A DNA stretch of 64,000 bases. It comes from Demequina litoralis. GTDB lineage: Bacteria; Actinomycetota; Actinomycetes; Actinomycetales; Demequinaceae. Shown here piece after piece: positions 19,350-28,963 of the stretch (positions are counted from its first letter, which is position 1; the number at the start of each line of letters is the position of its first letter). The position numbers and the translations under genes are program-made. Location of the stretch: the NCBI RefSeq assembly GCF_030418455.1, contig NZ_JAUHPW010000013.1, forward strand, positions 1 through 64,000. The letters are read 5' to 3'. The notes beneath the pieces were generated by a model. It worked only from the letters and a program-made list of their open reading frames with translations. It did no database searches and was not told the origin of the DNA.

Positions 19350-20696
19350 TCAGAAGAACGCGCCGATCACCGCTCCGACCACGACTGTAGTGACCGAGAG
19401 GATGAGCATCGGCATGAAGAAGCTGTGGTCGAGGAGCTTGGTGCCGAGCTTGGTGGACCCGGTTTCGTCGAAGTTCGCGGCGGCGATCTGGGGGCCGTTG
19501 GCCGGCAGCGTGTAGACGCCGCCGAGGCCGCCGGCCCACATGCCGGCGACGGCTCCCACGGGGAGGCCCGCCGCGAGGCCGATGGGCACGATCGTGTTGG
19601 TCGCGGTGGACTGGCTCGTGGTCATCGCCGCGACCAGGAACACGGCGAGGGCGAAGAGGAGCGGGACGCTGGTGACCCACGAGCCGACGGACTCGACGAT
19701 GAACTCCTCGTGCGCCGCGATGAAGGTCGCGGTGAGCCATGCGATGCCGAACAGGGCGATGGCGGCGACCATGCCCGCCTTGAACACCGACTGATCGGGC
19801 ACCGCGCCCACCTTCGGCCGGCCCACGAAGATGATGAGCGCGCTGACCACGAGCATCACCAGGATGATCGTGACGCCCATGTCGACCCGCACGCTCTCGC
19901 CGTCGACCGTGTACGTCGGGCGCAGGCCCTCGAAGATCCCGAACGCGACGATCGCGAACACGCCGATGAGGAACGTGACCGCCGCGTTCCGCCCCCGCGC
20001 GGTGTAGGTGAGGCGTGCGCTCGCGGGCCCTCCCGCATCGTCCTTGAGCGCCGCGACCGCGCCGGCGGCGATGCGCTCCTGGATCTCGGGGTCGTCGTCC
20101 ATGTCCTTCCACATGCGGTTCACCACGAGGGACGTCACCACGATGCCGATGACGCAGGCGGGGAACGTGATCGCGAGGATCTGCGCGAGGCCGAGGTTGT
20201 ACGGGGCGACGTCGGTGAACGCCAGCATCGCGGCCATCGCGGCGGACACGGGCGAGGCGGCCAGCGCGATGCCGGACTGCACCACCGTCACGGTCAGCGG
20301 CCGCGCGGGACGGATCCCGTTCTTCACCGAGAGGTCGTAGACCACGGGCAGCAGCGGGAAGACGATGTTGCCCGTTCCCGCGCCGGCGCAGAACAGGAAC
20401 GCGGTCAGCGGCGCGATGAGCGTGATCTGCTTGGGCCGGCTCTCGATCACCCGCGCCGCCATCGCGACCATCCAGTCGATGCCGCCCGCGGCCTGCATGA
20501 GCGCCGCCGCGGTGACCACGCCGAGGATGATGCCGATGGCGGTGATGGGCGCCGCGCCCGGCGCCTCGCCGAACAGGAACACCAGCACGAAGGTGCCGAC
20601 GCCGCCCCAGATGCCGACACCGATGCCGCCCGTCCGGGTGCCGAGCACGATCGACCCGAGCACCACGATGGCCTCGAGCACGAAGCTCACGGTCAT
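19350..20696 (-). CDS. Anaerobic C4-dicarboxylate transporter, DcuA/DcuB family
   Basis: 448 residues with about ten hydrophobic segments. The N-terminus LEAIVVLGSIVLGTRTGGIGVG and the following AALMQAAGGIDWMV and AGTGNIVFPLLPVVYD blocks match the DcuA/DcuB antiporter family, which exchanges fumarate, malate or aspartate for succinate across the membrane. A charged cytoplasmic loop (about residues 205-235) divides the two halves. It lies immediately upstream of the M20 peptidase. In actinobacteria its direction and substrate are not known; aspartate or succinate are the usual guesses. Confidence 0.85.
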   Translation of the reverse strand: MTVSFVLEAIVVLGSIVLGTRTGGIGVGIWGGVGTFVLVFLFGEAPGAAPITAIGIILGVVTAAALMQAAGGIDWMVAMAARVIESRPKQITLIAPLTAFLFCAGAGTGNIVFPLLPVVYDLSVKNGIRPARPLTVTVVQSGIALAASPVSAAMAAMLAFTDVAPYNLGLAQILAITFPACVIGIVVTSLVVNRMWKDMDDDPEIQERIAAGAVAALKDDAGGPASARLTYTARGRNAAVTFLIGVFAIVAFGIFEGLRPTYTVDGESVRVDMGVTIILVMLVVSALIIFVGRPKVGAVPDQSVFKAGMVAAIALFGIAWLTATFIAAHEEFIVESVGSWVTSVPLLFALAVFLVAAMTTSQSTATNTIVPIGLAAGLPVGAVAGMWAGGLGGVYTLPANGPQIAAANFDETGSTKLGTKLLDHSFFMPMLILSVTTVVVGAVIGAFF

Positions 20697-20713
20697 GGTT
20701 CGGTCCCCATCGC

Positions 20714-20730
20714 CGGCCCCCTCGGGGCCG
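20714..20730 (-). terminator. Stem-loop between xylB and the dcu gene
   Basis: CGGCCCC-ctc-GGGGCCG, a 7-bp perfect stem, lies between the xylB stop (20807) and the transporter start (20696). It probably ends the xyl transcript or sits in the transporter leader. Confidence 0.5.
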
Positions 20731-20806
20731 CCGTCGACCCCTCAGGCTGACATTACGCGTGAGGTCCGACGGCCGCCTGGGGAGGGACGATGCGCGACCC
20801 GCACGG

Positions 20807-22219
20807 TCAGGGGAGGTAGGCCCCCGCGGCGGCGGCGTACGCCTCCATGATCTCCGGCCGGGTGTCCTGCGCAGGCGCCGCGACCACGGCGAGCGGCCAC
20901 GCGGGCCGCGAACCCGTCAGCGCCCACGCGGCTTGCGCCGCGGCGCCCGCGGCGACGTACTCGCCGGGCTCGGGCACCTCGACGGGCACGTCGAACACCT
21001 GGGCGGCGATGGCCTGCACCGCGGGGTTCTGCGCCGAGCCGCCGACCAGCAGCGCGCGCTTCGCGACCACCCCGGCGGACAGGATCGCCTCCATGCCCAC
21101 CGCCTGCGCCGCGAGCATGCCCTCGATCGCGGCGCGGGCCATGTTCGCGCGCGTGGTGTTCGCCAGCGTCATCCCGGACAGCGTCGCGGTGGCGTCGGGC
21201 AGGTTGGGGGTGCGCTCGCCCTCGAAGTAGGGGACCAGGGTGAGGCCGCCGGCGCCCGGCTCGGCCTCCATCGCCAGCTCGCCCAGCTCGTCGTAGCCCA
21301 CGCCCAGCACGCGCGCGAACGCGTCGAGCACGCGCGAGGCGTTGAGGGTGCACACGAGCGGCAGGTGCTCGCCGGAGGCGGACGCGAAGCCCGCCACGAT
21401 GCCGGTCGCGTCGCGGAAGCCCTGCTCGGTCACCGCGAACACGGTCCCCGACGTGCCCAGCGACACGACCACGTCGCCCACCGTCGCGCCGAGCCCCAGC
21501 CCCGCGGCGGCGTTGTCGCCGGCGCCGGGCCCGACCACGCAGGCGGACCCGTCGACGGTGCCCGCCCGCTCGCCCGGCCCGAGCACGCGCGGCACCACCG
21601 CATCGTGCCCCAGCGCGGCGACCAGCAGGTCGCGGTCGTACTCGCCGGTGGCGGGGTTCCAGTAGCCCGTGCCCGAGACGTCGGAGCGGTCCGTCGTCAG
21701 CTCCGTGAGCACCGGTCCCAGCGGGGACGATGCGACGGGCCCGTATCCCCGCAGGCGCCAGGTCAGCCAGTCGTGGGGGAGGGCGACGGCGGCCACGCGG
21801 GAGGCGTTCTCGGGCTCGGCGTCGCGCAGCCAGCGCAGCTTGGTCGAGGTGAACGAGGCGACGGGCACCAGTCCCGTGCGCTCGGCGAGCGCCTCCGCCC
21901 CGAACTCCGCGATGAGGTCCGCGGCGGCGCCGGCCGAGCGGGTGTCGTTCCACAGCAGCGCGTCGCGGACCACCTCGCCGTCCGCGTCCAGAGCGACCAT
22001 GCCGTGCTGCTGCCCGCCCACGGAGATCGCGGCGACGTCGTCGAGCCCGCCTGCCTCGGCGAGAGCCGCCTGGAGGGCGTCCCACCAGAACGCGGGGTCC
22101 ACCGATGTCCCGTCGGGGTGCGACGCGCGGCCCTGGCGCACCACCTCGCCGGACTCGAGGTCGCGGACCACGACCTTGCAGGACTGGGTGGACGAGTCGA
22201 CTCCGGCGACGAGCGTCAT
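20807..22219 (-). CDS. xylB: Xylulokinase
   Basis: 470-residue FGGY-family sugar kinase. The N-terminal phosphate loop is [11 protein letters not shown], the conserved [14 protein letters not shown] motif (catalytic region) follows, then LLWNDTRS (substrate site) and the C-terminal ATP-binding block with [21 protein letters not shown]. It phosphorylates D-xylulose to xylulose-5-phosphate, the step after XylA. It is encoded directly downstream of xylA on the same strand, separated by 90 bases that contain a strong hairpin, which would lower xylB expression relative to xylA. Confidence 0.96.
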   Translation of the reverse strand: MTLVAGVDSSTQSCKVVVRDLESGEVVRQGRASHPDGTSVDPAFWWDALQAALAEAGGLDDVAAISVGGQQHGMVALDADGEVVRDALLWNDTRSAGAAADLIAEFGAEALAERTGLVPVASFTSTKLRWLRDAEPENASRVAAVALPHDWLTWRLRGYGPVASSPLGPVLTELTTDRSDVSGTGYWNPATGEYDRDLLVAALGHDAVVPRVLGPGERAGTVDGSACVVGPGAGDNAAAGLGLGATVGDVVVSLGTSGTVFAVTEQGFRDATGIVAGFASASGEHLPLVCTLNASRVLDAFARVLGVGYDELGELAMEAEPGAGGLTLVPYFEGERTPNLPDATATLSGMTLANTTRANMARAAIEGMLAAQAVGMEAILSAGVVAKRALLVGGSAQNPAVQAIAAQVFDVPVEVPEPGEYVAAGAAAQAAWALTGSRPAWPLAVVAAPAQDTRPEIMEAYAAAAGAYLP

Positions 22220-22252
22220 GCGGCGGGCCTTTCAGGGGTCAGGAAGGGGAGT

Positions 22253-22294
22253 GGCGCCCCGCCCGTCCCAAGGAGGTCGGACAGGCGGGGCGCC
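22253..22294 (-). terminator. Hairpin between xylA and xylB
   Basis: GGCGCCCCGCC (22253-22263) pairs perfectly with GGCGGGGCGCC (22284-22294), with an inner GTCC/GGAC pairing. On the transcribed strand it follows xylA's stop by 15 bases. Likely a partial terminator or mRNA stabiliser setting the xylA:xylB ratio. Confidence 0.65.
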
Positions 22295-22309
22295 GGGAGG
22301 GGGGAACGG

Positions 22310-23500
22310 TCAGCGGGCGCCCATGAGGTGTTCGACGGCGAGCTGCTGCAGGCGGACGTAGCCGAAGCCCTTGCCGTCGAAGTACGCGTCCGGGTCGAAG
22401 TCCTCGTATGCGGAGGTGTCGGCGAGCAGGTCCGCGGTGGTCTCGCCGGCGCCGAGCGTGGTCTGCGCGAGCTCGCCCTGGCGGGTCGCCGCGATGGCCT
22501 CCTGGACCTCGGGGTCCGCACGGAAGGCCGCGGCGCGCTCCTTGAGGATGAGGTACATCCGCATGTTCGCCTTCGCGGACTCCCACACGCCGTCGAAGTC
22601 CTCGGTGCGCGAGGGCTTGTAGTCGAAGTGGCGCGGGCCGGTGTAGGCCGGCGAGCCGTTCGGGCCGCCGTTCTCGAGCAGGTCGACGAGCGAGAACGCG
22701 TTGATGAGGTCGCCGTGGCCGAACACGAGGTCCTGGTCGTACTTGATGCCGCGCTGGCCGTTGAGGTCGATGTGGAACAGCTTGCCGTGGTCGAGCGCCT
22801 GCGCGATGCCCGCGGTGAAGTTGAGGCCCGCCATCTGCTCGTGGCCCACCTCGGGGTTGAGGCCCACGAGCTCGGGGTGGTCGAGCGTGTTGATGAACGC
22901 CATCGCGTGGCCGACCGTCGGCAGCAGGATGTCGCCGCGCGGCTCGTTGGGCTTGGGCTCGATCGCGAACTTGAGGTCGTAGCCCTTCTCGAGGACGTAG
23001 TCGCCGAAGATGTTGGCGGCCTCGCGGTAGCGCTCGAGGGCGACGCGGATGTCCTTGGAGAAGTCGTACTCGGCGCCCTCACGGCCGCCCCACATGACGA
23101 ACGTCTTCGCGCCCAGCTCCGCGGCGAGGTCGATGTTGCGGAGGATCTTGCGGATCGTGAAGCGGCGCACGTCGCGCGCGTTCGAGGTGACGCCGCCGTC
23201 CTTGAACACCGGGTGCGAGAACGTGTTGGTGGTGATCATCGGGATCGTCATCCCGGTCTCGTCGCACGCCTTCTTGAGCGCGTCGATCGCGGCGCGGCGG
23301 TCCGCGTCCGAGGACCCGAACGGGAAGAGGTCGTCGTCGTGGAACGTCATGCCGTACGCGCCCAGCTCGGCGAGCTTGTGGATCGCCTCGACCGGGTCGA
23401 GCGGGCCGCGGGTCGCGGTGCCGAACGGGTCGGCGGCCGGCCATCCGATGGTCCAGAGGCCGAACGTGAAGTGGTCGGCGGGGGTGGGCGTGAAGGACAT
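22310..23500 (-). CDS. xylA: Xylose isomerase
   Basis: 396 residues, the class I (shorter, actinobacterial) xylose isomerase type. Key segments: [29 protein letters not shown] (catalytic His54 region), [25 protein letters not shown] (metal Glu and catalytic Lys), [16 protein letters not shown], and [24 protein letters not shown] (metal Asp). It converts D-xylose to D-xylulose. It is divergent from the ROK regulator with an operator-like palindrome between. Start ATG 23500 with GGAGACG Shine-Dalgarno. Confidence 0.97.
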   Translation of the reverse strand: MSFTPTPADHFTFGLWTIGWPAADPFGTATRGPLDPVEAIHKLAELGAYGMTFHDDDLFPFGSSDADRRAAIDALKKACDETGMTIPMITTNTFSHPVFKDGGVTSNARDVRRFTIRKILRNIDLAAELGAKTFVMWGGREGAEYDFSKDIRVALERYREAANIFGDYVLEKGYDLKFAIEPKPNEPRGDILLPTVGHAMAFINTLDHPELVGLNPEVGHEQMAGLNFTAGIAQALDHGKLFHIDLNGQRGIKYDQDLVFGHGDLINAFSLVDLLENGGPNGSPAYTGPRHFDYKPSRTEDFDGVWESAKANMRMYLILKERAAAFRADPEVQEAIAATRQGELAQTTLGAGETTADLLADTSAYEDFDPDAYFDGKGFGYVRLQQLAVEHLMGAR

Positions 23501-23531
23501 CGCGTCTCCAGTCGTCGTTGAGAGGGTTAAA

Positions 23532-23550
23532 ATGTTCCCGCAGAAAACAT
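23532..23550. promoter_or_regulatory. Putative ROK/XylR operator in the xylA promoter
   Basis: ATGTT-cccgcagaa-AACAT is an inverted repeat in a local A/T-rich island (the only one in this gap), 32 bases upstream of xylA. It lies between xylA and the divergent ROK-family gene, the usual place for a xylose repressor site. Inference from position and symmetry. Confidence 0.5.
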
Positions 23551-23718
23551 ATACCCGGCGGGTGGCCGCGTCAAAACGCGGCGCCGCGTCGCCGGGACGA
23601 TGCGCGGACCGCCGGGGCAGCCCCCGACGGGACGATGCGGGTCGGCCCCGCGCGCGGAGCCCCGGTGCACCCCGGAGGGGCGCCGGGACGGCATACTGAC
23701 GGACACGGAGGAGGAGCG

Positions 23719-24879
23719 ATGAGCGAGGATCTGGCGAGCGCCGCGGTGCCCGCGCACACCACGGTGGCGCGCGGCAGCCGCAACGACAACACGCGCCGTC
23801 ACAACCTGTCCTCCCTGCTCACGGCCGTCCACTACGGCGGGCCCCTCACCCGCGCCCAGCTCACGCGCGACACGGGCCTCAACCGCTCGACCATCGGCGG
23901 GCTCGTGACGGAGCTCGCGCAGCTGGGGCTCGTCATCGAGGACTCCGCCGCCGAGACCGGTGCGGTCGGCCGCCCCAGCCTCATCGTCCGCCCCGACCGC
24001 AGGGTCGTCGCGCTCGCGCTCCACCCCGACGTCGACGCGATCGAGCTCGGCGCCGTCGCGATCGACGGCACCGTGCTCGCGCGCCGCCGCGCATCCGTCG
24101 ACGCGCCGCCGACCCCGCAGGACGCCGCCGCCTTCGCGTGGGAGGCCGCGCGCGAGATCGGCCAGGAGATCCCGGGCCTGCGCGTCGTCGGCGCGGGCGC
24201 GGCCGTGCCGGGCCTCGTCGCCGCGGACGGCGCCACCGTCGTCGACGCGCCCCACCTCGGTTGGCGCGGCGTCGACTTCCGCGAGGTGCTCGCCGAGGCG
24301 CTGACCCTCCCGGTGGTGGTGGGCAACGACGCGAACATGGGCCTGCGCGCCGAGTGGAGCTTCGGCGCCGCGCGCGGCGTCGACACCGTGGTCTTCCTCA
24401 ACGGCTCGGCATCCGGCATCGGCGGCGCCGCCCTCGTGGGCGGCCGCATGCTGCGCGGGGGCCGCGGCTACGGCGGCGAGTTCGGCCACATGATGATCCG
24501 CTCGGACGGCGAGCGCTGCTCGTGCGGGCGCTCGGGCTGCCTCGAGACCGTGCTCAACGCCGAACGCCTCGACGCCGTCGCGCACGACGACGCCGCGCTC
24601 GACGCGCTCGCCTCGACCCTCGCGGACGCGATCGCGAACCTCGAGTGCGCCTTCGACCCGGACCTCGTCCTCCTCGGCGGCTACCTCGGCTCCCTCTACG
24701 CCGTGCGCCGCCCGCTCGTCGACGCCCGCGTCGAGGAGCTTGCCTTCCGCCCCGACGTCGAGGATGTGGCGATCGCGCGCACCGCGCTCGGCGGCAACCG
24801 CCTCCTCATCGGCGCCGCGGAGCGCGCCTTCGCCGCGCTCCTGCAGGACCCGGCGGGCGTCGCCCTCGTCGCGCTGTAG
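23719..24879 (+). CDS. ROK-family transcriptional regulator, probable xylose repressor
   Basis: 386 residues from ATG 23719 (Shine-Dalgarno GGAGGAG). The N-terminal winged helix spans about 30-85 ([31 protein letters not shown]), followed by a ROK domain. It carries the ROK zinc signature [11 protein letters not shown] and a sugar/ATP-fold [12 protein letters not shown] segment and EFGHM. Divergent placement next to xylA suggests it represses xylAB until a sugar ligand binds. The specific inducer is inference. The frame is open to 23518, but those codons overlap the promoter region and two copies of the 10-mer signal. Confidence 0.9.
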   Translation: MSEDLASAAVPAHTTVARGSRNDNTRRHNLSSLLTAVHYGGPLTRAQLTRDTGLNRSTIGGLVTELAQLGLVIEDSAAETGAVGRPSLIVRPDRRVVALALHPDVDAIELGAVAIDGTVLARRRASVDAPPTPQDAAAFAWEAAREIGQEIPGLRVVGAGAAVPGLVAADGATVVDAPHLGWRGVDFREVLAEALTLPVVVGNDANMGLRAEWSFGAARGVDTVVFLNGSASGIGGAALVGGRMLRGGRGYGGEFGHMMIRSDGERCSCGRSGCLETVLNAERLDAVAHDDAALDALASTLADAIANLECAFDPDLVLLGGYLGSLYAVRRPLVDARVEELAFRPDVEDVAIARTALGGNRLLIGAAERAFAALLQDPAGVALVAL

Positions 24880-24918
24880 CCCCCTCGCGCGCGGCGCGGG
24901 CCCTGGCAGACTGGCGGC

Positions 24919-25869
24919 ATGATCACCGTCTCCGTGCCCTCCCCGGAGGTCGCCGACGCGCTCGGCGACGTCGGCCCCGACGCGCGCGTCATCGTGTGGG
25001 ACCCGGCCGTGTCCGACCCTCCGGAGGAGGAGCGCGAGCGCATCACCATCGCGTGCCTCGCGCATTTCACCGGGGGCCGCCGCCTCTACGGGCGCCTCGC
25101 GACCTGCCCCGACCTCAAGGTGATCCAGATCGCCTCGGCCGGCTACGAGCACGCCCTGCCGTTCGTGCCGCCCGGCGTGTCCCTCGCCAACGCGCGCGGC
25201 GTCCACGACACGCGCGTCGCCGAGATGACGCTGCTGCTCGCGCTCGCCTCGCAGCGGCGGCTGCCGCGCTTCCTCGATTCCCAGCGTCGCGGCGTGTGGG
25301 AGCAGGACCTCGAGGCGCCGTCGCTCGCGGACTCCCGCGCGCTCGTCGTCGGCTACGGCTCGATCGGCGCCGCGATCGGCGCGCGCCTGCGTGCCTGCGA
25401 GGTGGAGGTCGAGGGCGTCGCCCGTACCGCGCGGATCGCCGCTGACGGCACGCTCGTGCATGCCGCCGACGACCTCCTCAGCCTGCTGCCGCACCAGGAC
25501 CTCGTCGTCGTCGTGACGCCGCACGCCGAGGACACCGACAGGCTGGTCGATGCGGCCTTCCTTGCCGCGATGAGGGACGATGCGCTGCTCATCAACGTGG
25601 GACGCGGCAAGGTGGTCGACACCGACGCCCTGCTCGCGGAGCTCGGGTCCGGCCGCCTGCGCGCCGCCCTCGACGTCACGGACCCCGAGCCGCTGCCCGA
25701 CGGCCACCCGCTGTGGTCGGCGCCGAACTGCATCGTCGTGCCCCACGTGGCCGGCGTCGAGCGCCTCACGAACCGTCGCTACACGGACCTGGTGCGCGCG
25801 CAGGTCGAGGCCCGGCGGCATGGCGACGACCCGGTCAACTTCGTGATGATGGGCGCCTTCCCCGCGTAA
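24919..25869 (+). CDS. D-isomer-specific 2-hydroxyacid dehydrogenase
   Basis: 316 residues. NAD-binding Rossmann motif VVGYGSIGAAIGARL (about 146-160), then the family signatures LLPHQDLVVVVTPHAEDT, LINVGRGKVVDTDAL and the catalytic Arg, Glu and His (RG..., DVTDPEPLPDGHPLW, PHVAG). Reduces a 2-oxoacid or oxidises a D-2-hydroxyacid; substrate unknown. It follows the ROK gene by 39 bases on the same strand and may be co-transcribed. CAGACT lies six bases upstream of the ATG, so a separate leaderless start is also possible. Its stop codon is inside a terminator hairpin. Confidence 0.87.
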   Translation: MITVSVPSPEVADALGDVGPDARVIVWDPAVSDPPEEERERITIACLAHFTGGRRLYGRLATCPDLKVIQIASAGYEHALPFVPPGVSLANARGVHDTRVAEMTLLLALASQRRLPRFLDSQRRGVWEQDLEAPSLADSRALVVGYGSIGAAIGARLRACEVEVEGVARTARIAADGTLVHAADDLLSLLPHQDLVVVVTPHAEDTDRLVDAAFLAAMRDDALLINVGRGKVVDTDALLAELGSGRLRAALDVTDPEPLPDGHPLWSAPNCIVVPHVAGVERLTNRRYTDLVRAQVEARRHGDDPVNFVMMGAFPA

Positions 25870-25891
25870 GCCCCCCTTCCGCGGGGAAGGC
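25855..25891 (+). terminator. Terminator hairpin overlapping a stop codon
   Basis: GCCTTCCCCGCG (25855-25866) pairs with CGCGGGGAAGGC (25880-25891), a 12-bp perfect stem whose 5' arm is the last codons of the dehydrogenase gene; the TAA lies in the loop. Confidence 0.7.
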
Positions 25892-26019
25892 ACCGCCCCT
25901 CAGCGTCGGCGCCGGTGGCGGGTCGTCGACCCCGCGGGCGCCTCACCTCGCCAGGCTAGGCACAGGTCGCCGGGGCGTGCGGCGGTCGTGACCATTTCGT
26001 GACCAACCGGACGAACCTC

Positions 26020-26379
26020 TCAGGCGCCGTCCTGCAGCGCGATCCAGGCGGCCACGATCGAGGCGAGCTCGTCGCGCCGCTCCTCGGCCTCCGCGACCGA
26101 CGCGAAGGTCATGGTCCGGCCCTCCTTGCCCTCGCCCGTGAGGTGAGGATGCTCGCCCGGGATGAGCGCGCCCTTGTGGAACATCAGCGTCGCGTGCTGG
26201 CGCGAGCGCGGGAAGAAGCTCGCGAGGTTGCCGCGGTACGTGAACGTCGGCGCCTGCCATTTGATGCACTCGCCCACGCGGGGGTCGGCCTCGAGCACGA
26301 TCCTCCGCACCCGCTCGACCACGTCCTTCATCGGGTTGTCGTACGCCGCCATCCAGGCGTCGACCTCGTTGTCCGCCAT
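26020..26379 (-). CDS. DUF1801-family protein
   Basis: 119 residues. It shows the DUF1801/YdhG-like fold pattern: MKDVVERVRRIVLEADPRVGECIKWQAPTF, then FFPRSRQHATLMFHKGALI and a C-terminal helix. These small cytosolic proteins resemble the SufE/YdhG-like or 'iron chaperone' group, but their role is unsettled. It lies downstream of the alkylation-repair genes on the same strand, separated by nine bases from ogt, so it is probably in the same transcript. Confidence 0.8.
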   Translation of the reverse strand: MADNEVDAWMAAYDNPMKDVVERVRRIVLEADPRVGECIKWQAPTFTYRGNLASFFPRSRQHATLMFHKGALIPGEHPHLTGEGKEGRTMTFASVAEAEERRDELASIVAAWIALQDGA

Positions 26380-26388
26380 CCCTCGAGG

Positions 26389-26883
26389 CTAGCCCCGTTC
26401 GTGCGCGAGCAGCCAGCGCTTGCGCTCGATCCCGCCGGCGTAGCCGGTGAGCGCGCCGTCCGCTCCCACGACGCGGTGGCACGGCACGGCCACCGTGAGC
26501 GGGTTGCGGCCGATCGCCGCGGCGACGGCGCGCGTGGCCGTCGGCCGCCCGATCCTGGCCGCGACCTGCGTATATGTCCAGGTCCGGCCCGCGGGGATGT
26601 CGCGTAGCGCCTCCCACACCTCGCGCTGGAACGGGGTGCCGGGCGCGACCGCGTCGACGGGCACGTCCGCCGCCTCGCCCGCGAAGTACGCGGCGAAGGC
26701 GCGCTCGGCGCGATCGAGCGCCGGGTGCGTTGCGGGCGCCTCGAGGGCCTCGAGCTCCGGCCGCCTGCGATGGTCCGCGAAGTAGGCGCCGCGCAGCCCG
26801 TCGTCGGCGGCGACCAGGGTGAGCGGGCCGAGCGGGGTGGCGACGTCGCGTCGCACCAGCGTGGACGAGGTGGGAGTGGTCAT
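26389..26883 (-). CDS. ogt: Methylated-DNA-protein cysteine methyltransferase (Ogt)
   Basis: 164 residues. It has the suicide-acceptor motif PCHRV with flanking AAIGRNPLTVAVPCHRVVGADGALTGYAGG and an upstream helix-turn-helix (RTWTYTQVAARIGRP). It repairs O6-alkylguanine and O4-alkylthymine by taking the alkyl group onto Cys. The ATG overlaps the stop of the Ada-AlkA gene (ATGA), so the two are made together as one alkylation-repair unit. Confidence 0.95.
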   Translation of the reverse strand: MTTPTSSTLVRRDVATPLGPLTLVAADDGLRGAYFADHRRRPELEALEAPATHPALDRAERAFAAYFAGEAADVPVDAVAPGTPFQREVWEALRDIPAGRTWTYTQVAARIGRPTATRAVAAAIGRNPLTVAVPCHRVVGADGALTGYAGGIERKRWLLAHERG

Positions 26884-28364
26884 GAGATCCGTCCTTCCGT
26901 CACCGCGGTCCACAGGTGCATGGCCGCGTACGCCCTCCAGGGCCTCCAGTCCTCCGCCGCCGCGGCGAGCGCCCGCGCGTCCAGCCCGGCGGCCTTCTGC
27001 AGCACGAGGTCGCCCGCGGGGAACGCGTCCGGGTCGCCGAGCGCCCGCAGCGCCACGTACTCCGCCGTCCACGGGCCGATGCCGGGGATCGCGAGCAGCG
27101 CCGTGCGCGCCTCCGCGCGGTCCGCGCCGGGGCCGAGGTCGAGAGAGCCGTCGAGCATCGCGCGTGCCGCCGTGGAGATCGCCCGCCAGCGTGTGCGCGG
27201 CACGAGCCCGATCGTCGGGTCCACGTCCGCGAGCGCCTCGGGGGAGGGGAACACGCGCTGCAGGCCGTCGGCCGGCGCGGGTGCCTCCTCCCCGAATCGC
27301 GTGACCATCGCGCCGAGCGTCCGTCGCGCCCCGACCACGCTCACCTGCTGGCCGACGATCGCCCGCACCACCATCTCGAACGGATCCACCGCTCCCGGCA
27401 CCCGCAGCCCCGGGACGGCCGCCACCAGCGGCGCCAGGAGGGACGATGCGGCGAGCGCCTCGTCGACCGCCGCCGGATCCGCATCGAGGTCGAGCAGGCG
27501 GCGGCAGCGGGCGACCGCGGCGCCCAGGTCGCGCACGTCGGCCAGGGCGAGCCGCGCCCGCACGTGCCCGGCCTCCGCCGCCAGGGTGACCGTCCCCGAC
27601 CCGTGCGGGAGGCGCATCGTCCTGCCGTACGCGGCGCCGTCCCAGGTCTCGACGCCCTCGACGGCCCGCGCGCCGACGAAGGCAAGCGTCCTCTCCACGG
27701 CGGCCGGCTCGCGGTGGCGCAGCCGCAGCTCCAGCGCCGCGGGTCCCGCGCTCGCGCGTGCTCCCGCGCGGCGCCGCACCTCGCTCGGCGCGAGCGCCCA
27801 GGCGGTCCGCGCGGCGTCGTTGAACTGCCGCACCGAGCCGAAGCCCGCGGCGAAGGCGACGTCCGCGACGGGCATCGCGGTGGTCTCCAGCAGCGTGCGC
27901 GCGTGGTGGAGCCGATGCGCGATGGCGAGCGCCTGCGGGCTCGCGCCGAGCTCGTCGACGAGCACGCGGGAGACGTGACGCTCGGTGTAGCCCAGCCGGC
28001 GCGCGAGGCCCGCGACGCCCTCGCGCTCGACCACGCCGTCGTCGATGAGACGGACCGCGCGGCTCGCGACGTCCTGGCCCACCTTCCAGCGGGGTGAGCC
28101 CGGCGCATCGTCCGGGAAGCATCTCCGGCATGACCGGAAGCCGGCGTGCTGCGCGGCCGCGGCGCTCGGGTAGAACGTGACGTTCGCCCGCGCCGGGGTG
28201 CGGGCGGGGCACGACGGGCGGCAGTAGATGCCCGTGGTGAGGACGGCGGTCACGAAGTGCCCGTCGTAGCGCGCGTCCTTGCCGCGGATCACCGCGTAGC
28301 GCGTCTCGTCGTCCCACATGCCCTCGAGTGTGGCCCATCCGGACGGGGTGCCGCTCGCGGTCAT
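26880..28364 (-). CDS. Ada-type regulator fused to AlkA 3-methyladenine DNA glycosylase
   Basis: 494 residues, three parts. The N-terminal Ada zinc domain has C48, C52, C79 and C82, the same spacing as the Zn-Cys4 methyl-acceptor centre of E. coli Ada. An AraC-type DNA-binding domain (about 100-200) follows. The C-terminal AlkA domain (about 210-494) has an HhH motif LLAIPGIGPWTAEYVALRALGD and the catalytic Asp in FPAGD. It should sense methyl-phosphotriesters, activate repair genes and excise alkylated bases. A known actinobacterial fusion. Translation may begin at the first Met or a few codons later (MWDDETRYAV). Confidence 0.93.
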   Translation of the reverse strand: MTASGTPSGWATLEGMWDDETRYAVIRGKDARYDGHFVTAVLTTGIYCRPSCPARTPARANVTFYPSAAAAQHAGFRSCRRCFPDDAPGSPRWKVGQDVASRAVRLIDDGVVEREGVAGLARRLGYTERHVSRVLVDELGASPQALAIAHRLHHARTLLETTAMPVADVAFAAGFGSVRQFNDAARTAWALAPSEVRRRAGARASAGPAALELRLRHREPAAVERTLAFVGARAVEGVETWDGAAYGRTMRLPHGSGTVTLAAEAGHVRARLALADVRDLGAAVARCRRLLDLDADPAAVDEALAASSLLAPLVAAVPGLRVPGAVDPFEMVVRAIVGQQVSVVGARRTLGAMVTRFGEEAPAPADGLQRVFPSPEALADVDPTIGLVPRTRWRAISTAARAMLDGSLDLGPGADRAEARTALLAIPGIGPWTAEYVALRALGDPDAFPAGDLVLQKAAGLDARALAAAAEDWRPWRAYAAMHLWTAVTEGRIS

Positions 28365-28428
28365 CGGACATGGCTGCGCGGGTGGGATCGCCCCTCGGCG
28401 ACGATCCCGTCCCGGCGTCGCCGGCGGG

Positions 28429-28755
28429 TCAGGTGGAGGGCGTGCCTCCCGCCATGGCGTGCCGTGCGGCGAGCACCAGGTACGCCAGGTTGGCGGCCGC
28501 GGCGACGCCGTAGCCGAGCGCGAGGCCCAGGCGCGCGCGCCTCGCGGACCGCGAGTCGCCGGAGCGGACGGCGCGCAGCGCCAGGTGGCCCAGCACGATC
28601 GCGGCCGGGAACAACAGCGCCACGCCCGCGGCGACGGAGGCGTCGGCGAGCCAGTCCTTGCGGGTGCCGGGCAGCGGGCCCAGGTACGGGTAGTAGCCGT
28701 GCGGGAGCTCGGGGTGTCCCACGTAGCCGAGGTACTCGGGGGGTGCGGGTGTCAT
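28429..28755 (-). CDS. Small two-TM membrane protein
   Basis: 108 residues from ATG 28755 with a clear GGAGG. A Pro/Tyr-rich N-terminus (YLGYVGHPELPHGYYPYLGP) is followed by two hydrophobic segments (about residues 40-60 and 78-100) joined by a basic loop SGDSRSARRARLG. It resembles actinobacterial DUF4190-like membrane proteins, of unknown role. It stands between the Ada-AlkA gene and the photolyase gene on the same strand but with its own 5' gap. Confidence 0.65.
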   Translation of the reverse strand: MTPAPPEYLGYVGHPELPHGYYPYLGPLPGTRKDWLADASVAAGVALLFPAAIVLGHLALRAVRSGDSRSARRARLGLALGYGVAAAANLAYLVLAARHAMAGGTPST

Positions 28756-28963
28756 GGTGCCTCCTTCCCGGCGCCCGCCGGTGAGGGCGGCGGCCGGGGC
28801 CGTGCGCCCGGGGGCGCCCTCGCTGGCGGGCTCCACGGTACGGGCGGCGTGTGTCGGGCGCGTGACGGCCGGGAAATAACTCTGTTACGGCCGGACGATG
28901 CGCGGGCCGGGTGGGGCGGGACGGGCGGCTGGGCGCCGGAGGAGGCGCCGCGCGCACGCGGCC

